From positions 1 through 27,674 of the forward strand of contig JAFNZJ010000058.1 in assembly GCA_017382915.1 (NCBI GenBank): a stretch of DNA of 27,674 nt, given 5' to 3'. A program made the position numbers and the translations under genes. Below the pieces are notes generated by a model. The model saw nothing but the letters and a program-made list of their open reading frames with translations, was not told the origin of the DNA and made no database searches. Origin of the DNA: Clostridia bacterium. GTDB taxonomy: Bacteria > Bacillota > Clostridia > Oscillospirales > Acutalibacteraceae. Positions 6,572 through 13,934 of the stretch are shown piece by piece. The stretch's first letter is position 1, and each line of letters starts with the position of its first letter.

Positions 6572-8722
6572 ATGTCAAAACTTGTTATTGTTGAGTCACC
6601 GTCTAAAATAAAAAGTGTAAAAAAATATCTGGGTAATGATTATAATGTTATGGCCTCAAAGGGTCATGTTCGTGATTTGCCCAAAAGCGCCCTTGGTGTA
6701 GATGTTGAAAATAATTTTAAGCCACAGTATGTAAATATGGCCGATAAAAAGACCCTTATTAAGGAGCTTAAAGAGGCGGCCGATAGCAGTGAAATGGTTT
6801 ACCTTGCAACCGACCCCGACCGTGAGGGTGAGGCTATTTCGTGGCACTTGGCACAAATTTTAAAGCTTGATATGAACGCCGAAAACCGCGTTTACTTTAA
6901 TGAAATAACCAAAACAGGCGTTAAAAACGGTATGAGCAACCCCAAAAAGCTTGATTTAGATTTGGTGGATGCCCAGCAGGCTCGCCGTGTGCTTGACCGT
7001 ATAGTTGGTTATAAGCTCAGCCCCTTTTTATGGAAAAAGGTTAAAAGCGGTCTTTCTGCAGGTCGTGTTCAGTCGGTTGCTTTGCGCCTTATAGTTGACA
7101 GAGAGCGTGAAATTGAAGCCTTCATACCCGAAGAATATTGGAGCATTGAAGGTCAGTTTAAAAAGGATGATAACACCTTTAGCGCCCACTTCCACGGCGC
7201 TAATGACGGCAAAAAAATCACCATCCATAATGAGGATGAGGTAAATGCACTTATTGCCGAGCTTAAAGCGTCGGCATATTCGGTTGAAAATGTTAAAAAG
7301 ACCAAGAAAAAGGTGCAGCCCGCACCCCCATTTACCACCTCCACCCTCCAGCAGGAGGCATCACGCAAGCTTGGTTACACAGGTCAGCGCACCATGAAAA
7401 TCGCACAACAGCTTTATGAAGGTGTTGCGGTTGATGGCAGTCCTACAGGTCTTATAACCTATATGCGTACCGACTCGCTTAGAATTTCTGAGGAGGCTAG
7501 GCAGGCCGTTACAAATTATGTAACCAGAATTTACGGTAACGATTATTTACCCGCAAAGCCCCGCTACTTTAAAAGTAAGGCATCGGCGCAGGATGCCCAT
7601 GAAGCCATCCGCCCAACCGATGTGGAGTTAACCCCCGCCTTGGTACGCGCTGCCCTTACCGATGAGCAGTTTAAGCTTTACTCCCTTATTTGGAGCAGGT
7701 TTGTATCCAGCCTTATGGCCGAGGGACTAAATGATGTTGTTTCGGTTGATATTGTCACCGATAAATATATGTTTAAGGCAAGTCAAACCACCATGTGCTT
7801 TGACGGCTTTACCGTGCTTTATCAAGAGGGCAAGGACACCGTTGATGATGAAAAAAATTACAGCTTACCCCCACTCAAAAAGGGTGATGAGCTTAAAAAT
7901 ACCAAGCTTACCCCAAAACAGCACTTTACCCAGCCGCCTGCCAGATTTAATGAGGCAACACTTATAAAGGCGCTGGATGAATATTGCATCGGTCGTCCAT
8001 CCACCTATGCCCCCATTTTAAGCAACATAATGTCCAAAGATTATGTTGAAAAAATTCAAAAAGCCTTAAAGCCAACCGCACTTGGTATGGTTGTTACCGA
8101 CCTGCTTAAGGAACATTTTGAAAAGATTGTTGATGTTAAGTTTACCGCAGGTATGGAACAGTCGCTTGATAAAATTGAAAACGGCGACACCAAGTGGGAA
8201 AAACTACTTGAGGATTTCTATAACGATTTTGAAAATAGCCTAAAAATTGCTGAAACAGCCCTTGGCGGACAAAAGGTTAAGGTGCCGGAGGTTGAAAGCG
8301 ATGAGGTTTGTGAGCTTTGCGGCAAAAAAATGGTTATTAAAAACGGCCGTTTTGGTAAATTCCTTGCCTGCCCCGGTTTTCCACAGTGTAAAAATGCTAA
8401 ACCCTTGCCGGAGGATGAGGTTAAAGAACCCTGCCCCAAATGCGGCGGCAAGCTTGTAAAACGCAAAAGTAAAAAGGGTAAAACCTTTTACGGCTGCTCT
8501 AAATATCCTGAATGTGATTTTACCGCCCCGGGCATACCAACCGGTGAAACCTGCAGTGAATGTGGCGGTTATATGATTAAGGGTATAAGGGGTAAAAACT
8601 ACTGTATAAACAGTGATTGTCCCACCCGTGTTGAGGGCAGAAAAAAGGCCGAAGAAAAGAAAAAAGCTTCACCTAAAAAATCCCCCTCAAAAACAAAGGC
8701 AAAGGGCAAATCAAATGAATAA
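6572..8722 (+). CDS. topA: DNA topoisomerase I
   Basis: Type IA topoisomerase relaxing negative supercoils by a 5'-phosphotyrosine intermediate. The TOPRIM domain opens with KLVIVESPSKIKSVKKYLG and contains ATDPDREGEAISWHL with the metal-binding DxD. The active-site tyrosine is Tyr297 in GLITYMRTDS. HEAIRPTDV and the ARFNEATLIKALDEYCIGRPSTYAPI block are also typical. The C-terminus has three tandem zinc-ribbon modules, with CELC, CPKC and CSEC as their first cysteine pairs, from about residue 580 to 690, then a lysine-rich tail. Length 716 is normal. ATG at 6572 is chosen because GGAGTGA stands eight bases before it; a GTG at 6560 overlaps that motif. Its stop overlaps the trmFO start. Confidence 0.97.
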   Translation: MSKLVIVESPSKIKSVKKYLGNDYNVMASKGHVRDLPKSALGVDVENNFKPQYVNMADKKTLIKELKEAADSSEMVYLATDPDREGEAISWHLAQILKLDMNAENRVYFNEITKTGVKNGMSNPKKLDLDLVDAQQARRVLDRIVGYKLSPFLWKKVKSGLSAGRVQSVALRLIVDREREIEAFIPEEYWSIEGQFKKDDNTFSAHFHGANDGKKITIHNEDEVNALIAELKASAYSVENVKKTKKKVQPAPPFTTSTLQQEASRKLGYTGQRTMKIAQQLYEGVAVDGSPTGLITYMRTDSLRISEEARQAVTNYVTRIYGNDYLPAKPRYFKSKASAQDAHEAIRPTDVELTPALVRAALTDEQFKLYSLIWSRFVSSLMAEGLNDVVSVDIVTDKYMFKASQTTMCFDGFTVLYQEGKDTVDDEKNYSLPPLKKGDELKNTKLTPKQHFTQPPARFNEATLIKALDEYCIGRPSTYAPILSNIMSKDYVEKIQKALKPTALGMVVTDLLKEHFEKIVDVKFTAGMEQSLDKIENGDTKWEKLLEDFYNDFENSLKIAETALGGQKVKVPEVESDEVCELCGKKMVIKNGRFGKFLACPGFPQCKNAKPLPEDEVKEPCPKCGGKLVKRKSKKGKTFYGCSKYPECDFTAPGIPTGETCSECGGYMIKGIRGKNYCINSDCPTRVEGRKKAEEKKKASPKKSPSKTKAKGKSNE

Positions 8723-10031
8723 TTCAGTAAAAATTATAGGTGCAGGCCTTGCCGGGTGTGAGGCCGCCTTTGCTTTGGCAAACAGGGGCGTAAAGGTAAC
8801 TCTGTTTGAAATGAAGCCGATTAAAAAGTCCCCCGCCCATAAAACCGACCTTTTTGCAGAGCTTGTTTGTTCAAACTCGTTAAAGGCTATGAGGGTTGAA
8901 TCTGCCGCAGGCCTGCTAAAGCAGGAAATGCGAATTTTAGGCTCACTAAGTCTTTTGGCGGCCGATGAAAATTCAGTCCCCGCGGGCGGCGCCCTTGCGG
9001 TGGAAAGGGTAGGCTTTGCCACCTATATTACCGAAAAAATTAAAAATCACCCAAATATTCAGGTGGTAAGTGAGGTTGTTACCGAAATTCCCGATGACGG
9101 CATTGTAATTATTGCCACAGGACCCCTTACCGATGATGCCTTGGCAGTGAACATTAAAAATAAGCTTGGCAGTGAATATTTAAGCTTTTATGATGCCGCC
9201 GCGCCAATAGTATCGGCCGATTCTATTGATATGGATTCGGCGTTTTTTGCCAGTCGTTACGGCAAGGGTGATGGCGATGATTATATAAACTGTCCCCTTG
9301 AAAAGGATGAGTATGAAGTATTTCATACCGAGCTTGTTTCGGCCGAAAGGGCACTGCTTAATGAGTTCGATAAAAACCCCAATGTTTATGAAGGCTGTAT
9401 GCCAATTGAAATACTTGCATCACGCGGGGTGGACTCCATACGCTTTGGTCCTATGAAGCCGGTTGGTCTTACCAACCCTAAAACGGGCAGACGCCCCTAT
9501 GCGGTGCTTCAGCTTCGCAAGGAAAATGTAAGTGGCAGTATGTATAATTTAGTTGGTTTTCAAACCAATTTAAAGTTTGGTGAGCAAAAAAGGGTGTTTT
9601 CACTTATCCCTGCGCTTAAAAATGCAGAATTTTTGCGCTATGGTGTAATGCACCGCAACAGTTTTATTGATTCACCAAAGCTGCTTGATAAAAATCTTTC
9701 ATTAAAATCTGATAACCGCATATTTTTTGCAGGTCAGTTTTCTGGTGTGGAGGGTTATATGGAATCGGCGGCATCGGGTATTTTGGCGGGCATAAATGCA
9801 TATAAAATGCTTACCAACACCCCGCCCGTAATACTACCAAAAACCACTATGCTTGGCGCAATGGTGGACTATATAACAAACGAACAAACCGTAAAATTCC
9901 AGCCAATGGGCGCTAATTTTGGGCTACTTCCCGCACTGGATGTCCACATTAGGGACAAAAAGGAAAGGTATAAAGCCTTAGCAATGCGCGCACTTGATGA
10001 TTTGGCAAACGTAAAGGAGCTTATGGACTAA
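8715..10031 (+). CDS. trmFO: Methylenetetrahydrofolate-tRNA (uracil-5-) methyltransferase TrmFO
   Basis: Folate- and FAD-dependent enzyme making ribothymidine at position 54 of tRNA, the Gram-positive alternative to SAM-dependent TrmA. The FAD Rossmann motif is IIGAGLAGCEAAFALANRG (glycines at 9, 11 and 14). The block LVCSNSLKAMRVESAAGLLKQEM contains Cys52, the position expected for the catalytic cysteine. The C-terminal GQFSGVEGYMESAASGILAGINA is the second flavin-binding signature. 438 residues is the usual size. The ATG at 8715 lies inside the end of topA, eight bases before its last base, and has only a weak purine-rich site, so translational coupling to topA is likely. Gene order topA-trmFO is conserved in Firmicutes. 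Confidence 0.96.
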   Translation: MNNSVKIIGAGLAGCEAAFALANRGVKVTLFEMKPIKKSPAHKTDLFAELVCSNSLKAMRVESAAGLLKQEMRILGSLSLLAADENSVPAGGALAVERVGFATYITEKIKNHPNIQVVSEVVTEIPDDGIVIIATGPLTDDALAVNIKNKLGSEYLSFYDAAAPIVSADSIDMDSAFFASRYGKGDGDDYINCPLEKDEYEVFHTELVSAERALLNEFDKNPNVYEGCMPIEILASRGVDSIRFGPMKPVGLTNPKTGRRPYAVLQLRKENVSGSMYNLVGFQTNLKFGEQKRVFSLIPALKNAEFLRYGVMHRNSFIDSPKLLDKNLSLKSDNRIFFAGQFSGVEGYMESAASGILAGINAYKMLTNTPPVILPKTTMLGAMVDYITNEQTVKFQPMGANFGLLPALDVHIRDKKERYKALAMRALDDLANVKELMD

Positions 10032-11026
10032 TGAAAATTATAGTAGATGCCTTTGGCGGCGATAATGCACCGCTTGCCGTTTTGCAGGGAGCAGAGCAGG
10101 CAGTAAAGGAATATAAAATAGAAGTTTTGCTTTGCGGCGATAAGGAAAAAATTCTTCAGTGTGCAAAGGAAAATAACATATCACTTGAAGGCACCGAAAT
10201 TTTGCATACCGATGATATTATGAGTATGCATGATGACCCTGCTGAGATTGTAAAATCAAAGAAAAACAGCTCAATGGCGGTTGGTCTTAAAGCCTTGGCA
10301 GACGGTCTTGGTGATGCCTTTGTTTCGGCAGGCAGCACCGGTGCTTTGGTTGTAGGCGGCTCACTTATTGTTAAGCGCATTAAGGGTGTTAAAAGGGTTG
10401 CCCTTGCATCCTTTATACCCGGCAAAAATAACAACTACCTTATGCTTGATATTGGCGCCAATGCCGATTGCCGCCCCGAAATGCTTTATCAGTTTGGTAT
10501 AATGGGCTCGGTTTATATGGAAAAGGTTGACGGCAGGGAAAACCCCACCGTAGGACTTCTTAATATAGGCACCGAGGACACCAAGGGTGGCGAGCTTCAA
10601 AAAGAAAGCTACAACCTTTTAAAGAATGCCCCCATCAACTTTGTAGGCAATGTTGAGTCAAGGGAAATACCTAAAGGTGACATTGATGTAGTTGTTACCG
10701 ATGGCTTTACAGGTAACATAGCCCTTAAGCTTATTGAAGGTGTAAGCCTTACAATGTTTTCAATGATTAAAAAGGTGCTTTACAGCAGCCTTAAAAATAA
10801 AATTGCCGCACTTATGATTAAAAAAGGTCTTTATGAAATTAAGGCAAAATCAGATTATACAGAAATTGGCGGCGCACCTTTGCTTGGTACCCGTAAGCCT
10901 GTGTTTAAGGCACATGGTTCATCCAACGGCAAGGCAATTAAAAACGCCATTGGCAAGGCAGCGGCTTTTGCAGGCAATGGCGTAATAGAAAAAATTTCGG
11001 GCAGTTTAGCCTCAAATGAGGACTAA
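10031..11026 (+). CDS. plsX: Phosphate acyltransferase PlsX
   Basis: Converts acyl-ACP and phosphate to acyl-phosphate, the acyl donor for PlsY in phospholipid synthesis; a peripheral membrane enzyme. Family features are the start VDAFGGDNAPLAVLQGAEQAV, the SAGSTGALVVGG loop, LMLDIGANADCRPEMLYQF and LLNIGTEDTKGGE. 331 residues. The start ATG shares one base with the trmFO stop (TAATG) and has AAGGAG about 11 bases upstream. In many Firmicutes plsX is followed by fab genes and acpP before rnc; here rnc follows at once, so the acyl carrier protein gene must be elsewhere. Confidence 0.96.
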   Translation: MKIIVDAFGGDNAPLAVLQGAEQAVKEYKIEVLLCGDKEKILQCAKENNISLEGTEILHTDDIMSMHDDPAEIVKSKKNSSMAVGLKALADGLGDAFVSAGSTGALVVGGSLIVKRIKGVKRVALASFIPGKNNNYLMLDIGANADCRPEMLYQFGIMGSVYMEKVDGRENPTVGLLNIGTEDTKGGELQKESYNLLKNAPINFVGNVESREIPKGDIDVVVTDGFTGNIALKLIEGVSLTMFSMIKKVLYSSLKNKIAALMIKKGLYEIKAKSDYTEIGGAPLLGTRKPVFKAHGSSNGKAIKNAIGKAAAFAGNGVIEKISGSLASNED

Positions 11027-11046
11027 TTTTTATTTAGGAGCAGGTT

Positions 11047-11727
11047 ATGGAGCAGTTAGAAAAAAATCTGGGCTATACCTTTAAAAATAAAGCGCTACTG
11101 CAAAATGCATTGGCACATTCATCCTACGCTAATGAAAAAAAGGGAACAATAACTTCAAATGAGCGGTTGGAATTTTTAGGCGATTCGGTTTTATCTATAA
11201 TCGTGTCAGAATATATTTATTCATCCTTTCCCAACCTGCCCGAAGGTAGGCTTACCAAACTTCGCGCATCGCTTGTGTGTGAGCAAACACTTTGCTCATT
11301 TTCAAAGCAGCTTGGCGTAGGTGACTGCCTACTGCTTGGCAAGGGTGAAAAGGCAAACGGCGGTGATGAACGCCCGTCAATTCTGGCAGATGCCTTTGAG
11401 GCTATCTTGGCCGCCATTTATCTGGATGGCGGTATTGAGCCTGCAAAGCGCCATGTTTTGCGCTTTGTTAAGGAGGAGCTTTCTCATTTAGAGCATGAGA
11501 ATTTTAAAGACTATAAAACCGAACTTCAAGAGATTATTCAAAAAAATCCCGAAGAAAAGCTGTCTTATGTGCTTAAGGGTGAAAGCGGTCCCGACCACGA
11601 TAAATGCTTTACTGTTGAGGTGCATTTAAACTCAAATGTTATTGGCGTTGGCACAGGTCACAGTAAAAAAATGGCCGAGCAGGCAGCCGCCCGTCAGGCA
11701 CTAGAACTTATGGGAATTGAATTATGA
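11047..11727 (+). CDS. rnc: Ribonuclease III
   Basis: Double-strand-specific endonuclease that processes rRNA precursors and structured mRNAs. The signature NERLEFLGDSVLS supplies Glu39, Glu42 and Asp46, and LADAFEAILAAIYLDGG supplies Asp115 and Glu118, so the full metal-binding set is intact. The C-terminal 70 residues (YKTELQEIIQK to AEQAAARQALELMG) are a double-stranded RNA-binding domain. 226 residues is standard. AGGAG precedes the ATG. The stop overlaps the next start by four bases (ATGA). Order rnc, radical SAM gene, smc, ftsY is common in Clostridia. Confidence 0.97.
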   Translation: MEQLEKNLGYTFKNKALLQNALAHSSYANEKKGTITSNERLEFLGDSVLSIIVSEYIYSSFPNLPEGRLTKLRASLVCEQTLCSFSKQLGVGDCLLLGKGEKANGGDERPSILADAFEAILAAIYLDGGIEPAKRHVLRFVKEELSHLEHENFKDYKTELQEIIQKNPEEKLSYVLKGESGPDHDKCFTVEVHLNSNVIGVGTGHSKKMAEQAAARQALELMGIEL

Positions 11728-12707
11728 GGCACGGCAATATTTCGGTTTTTGTGCCGCATATAGGTTGTCCGCACCGTTGCAGCTTTTGTAATCAAAACGC
11801 AATAACGGGCAAAAGCCTTGCCCCCACAGCCGATGATGTTATAAACGCAGTTAAAACTGCATCAGAAAGGACAGATTATAACCCCGCCCTTACCGAGCTT
11901 GCCTTTTTTGGCGGCAGCTTTACCGCCATTGATAGGGACTATATGACCACCCTTTTAAACGCAGGCTATGAATTTGTTAAGGCCGGCATAGTTTCGGGCA
12001 TTCGTATTTCAACCAGACCCGATGCAATAAATGAAGGCATCCTTGACCTTTTAAAGAAGAAGGGTGTTACCGCAATTGAGCTTGGTTGTCAAAGTCTTGA
12101 TGATGATGTTTTAAAGCTTAATCACCGCGGTCATACCGCGCAGGATGTTTCGGCGGCAGCGGCCCTTATTAAAAGTTATGGCTTTTCACTTGGTCTGCAA
12201 ATGATGACCGGCCTTTATGGTGATACCGATGAAAAGTCCATAGCTACCGCAAATAAAATAATATCACTTGGTGCCGATACAGTGCGTATTTACCCTACCG
12301 TACTGCTTAAGGGCACACACCTTTATTCGCTTTACCAAAAGGGGCTTTATGCGCCCCAAACATTGGATGCGGCGGTGGACCTTACTGCAAAGCTTTTAAT
12401 AATATTTCAAAAAGCGGGTGTAAAGGTAATAAGAACAGGACTTCACACCCTTGATGAAGAACGGTTTGTAGCAGGTCCTTGGCACCCCGCCTTTGGTGAG
12501 CTTTGTAAAAGTCAGGTCCTGCTTACCAAGGTGTTGGAGCTTATAAAAATTAAGAATTTACCAAAGGGCGATGTAACCATTTTTGTACCTACGGGTATGA
12601 CCTCTGCAATGGTAGGTCAAAAAAGAAAGAATGTTGATTTTTTAAGCAAAATAGGGTATAATTGTAAGATAATTGAAAAGCAAATTCTTGATATTTCTAT
12701 TACATAG
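11724..12707 (+). CDS. Radical SAM protein, Elp3/YhcC-like
   Basis: A 327-residue radical SAM enzyme. The iron-sulfur site is the CxxxCxxC of GCPHRCSFCNQ (Cys15, Cys19, Cys22), followed by ELAFFGGSFTAI, RISTRPDAI and IELGCQSLDD, all typical of the Elp3-like barrel. There is no acetyltransferase domain, so it is not a full Elp3. The substrate is unknown. Homologues of this kind sit between rnc and smc in many clostridia, which suggests a role in RNA modification, but that is inference from context. The stop is TAG and the 30-base gap before smc stays in the same frame. It is coupled to rnc by a four-base overlap. Confidence 0.85.
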   Translation: MRHGNISVFVPHIGCPHRCSFCNQNAITGKSLAPTADDVINAVKTASERTDYNPALTELAFFGGSFTAIDRDYMTTLLNAGYEFVKAGIVSGIRISTRPDAINEGILDLLKKKGVTAIELGCQSLDDDVLKLNHRGHTAQDVSAAAALIKSYGFSLGLQMMTGLYGDTDEKSIATANKIISLGADTVRIYPTVLLKGTHLYSLYQKGLYAPQTLDAAVDLTAKLLIIFQKAGVKVIRTGLHTLDEERFVAGPWHPAFGELCKSQVLLTKVLELIKIKNLPKGDVTIFVPTGMTSAMVGQKRKNVDFLSKIGYNCKIIEKQILDISIT

Positions 12708-12737
12708 GGGTTAGCACCTCTAAAAAGGAGTAAAACT

Positions 12738-13907
12738 GTGCGAATAGAATCAATTGACATAGTTGGATTTAAGTCCTTTGCGGACAAAACCACACTTAAA
12801 TTCGGTCGCGGACTTACTGCAGTTGTAGGCCCTAACGGTAGCGGTAAAAGTAATGTTTCTGATGCCGTCCGTTGGGTACTTGGTGAACAGTCCACCAAAA
12901 GCCTGCGCGGTACCAGTATGGAGGATGTAATCTTCAGTGGTACAGCCAAGCGTAAGCCCCACGGTTTTTGTGAAGTAACCATTCATTTTGATAATTCTGA
13001 CAGGGGCCTTAATTTTAATGAAGATAAGGTTTCGGTTACACGCCGTTATTACCGTTCACATGAAAGTGAGTACGCAATAAACGGCGTTTCGGTGCGTCTT
13101 AAGGATGTTCACGAGCTGTTTATGGATACAGGTCTTGGTCGTGACGGTTATTCAATGATAGGTCAAGGTAAAATTGATAATATTGTCAGCACAAAATCAA
13201 ATGAGCGCCGCGACATTTTTGAAGAGGCTTCGGGTATATCCCGCTACCGCTACCGCAAAATTGATGCCGAGCGCCGCCTTACCGCCGCCGAGGAAAACTT
13301 ACTTCGCCTGCGCGATATTTTGGAAGAACTCCGCTCACGCGTGGGTCCTTTAAAGGAACAAAGTGAAAAGGCCGAAAAATTCCTTGTTTTAGCGGCTGAG
13401 AAAAAGAACCTTGAAATCGGTCTTTGGCTTCGTATGCTTGAAGATTCAAAAGAAGCCTTCAGAAAGCAAGAAAGCAAAATTGCAGTTGCTACCGAACAGT
13501 ACCGACAAATTGAATCTCAACTTACCGATTTTGATAACACCATCGAAAAAAATTCGGCAGATTTAGTTAACATTTCAATGATAGTGGACGAGCTTAAGCT
13601 AGGTATTGCCACCCTTGAGGAGCAGATTGCCCGTACCGAGGGTGAAATAAACCTTGCCAAAGCCAATATCCTGCATAACAATGAAAATATCGCCCGCTAT
13701 AATGATGAAAAAAATAAACTTGCCCTGTCTGATGAAAGCGCAGTGGCAGAAAAGGCAAAAAAGCAGGCTGAAATTACCGACCTTGAAAATAAAGCGGCTG
13801 AAATTAAGTCCCAGGCCGACACAATAAGTGAAAAGCTTTCAACCCTTATTCAAAGCAGTGAAAGTATCTCTCGCCAGCTTGAAAGTAAGGCTATGGAGCT
13901 TAATTAG
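12738..13907 (+). CDS. smc: SMC N-terminal fragment (head and first coil arm)
   Basis: As written, translation from GTG 12738 ends at the TAG after 389 residues. This piece holds the complete N-terminal ATPase half with Walker A and the Q-loop, then part of the coiled coil. It lacks the hinge, signature motif and Walker B, so alone it cannot form a working SMC. Confidence 0.8.
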   Translation: MRIESIDIVGFKSFADKTTLKFGRGLTAVVGPNGSGKSNVSDAVRWVLGEQSTKSLRGTSMEDVIFSGTAKRKPHGFCEVTIHFDNSDRGLNFNEDKVSVTRRYYRSHESEYAINGVSVRLKDVHELFMDTGLGRDGYSMIGQGKIDNIVSTKSNERRDIFEEASGISRYRYRKIDAERRLTAAEENLLRLRDILEELRSRVGPLKEQSEKAEKFLVLAAEKKNLEIGLWLRMLEDSKEAFRKQESKIAVATEQYRQIESQLTDFDNTIEKNSADLVNISMIVDELKLGIATLEEQIARTEGEINLAKANILHNNENIARYNDEKNKLALSDESAVAEKAKKQAEITDLENKAAEIKSQADTISEKLSTLIQSSESISRQLESKAMELN

Positions 13908-13934
13908 CTTTCATTACAGCTTTCAGAGTATAGG

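Noticed and set aside
13905..13907. TAG reassigned to an amino acid in this genome
   Set aside because: The radical SAM, rdgB, yhbY and LCP genes all end naturally at TAG with full family length, so TAG works as a stop here.
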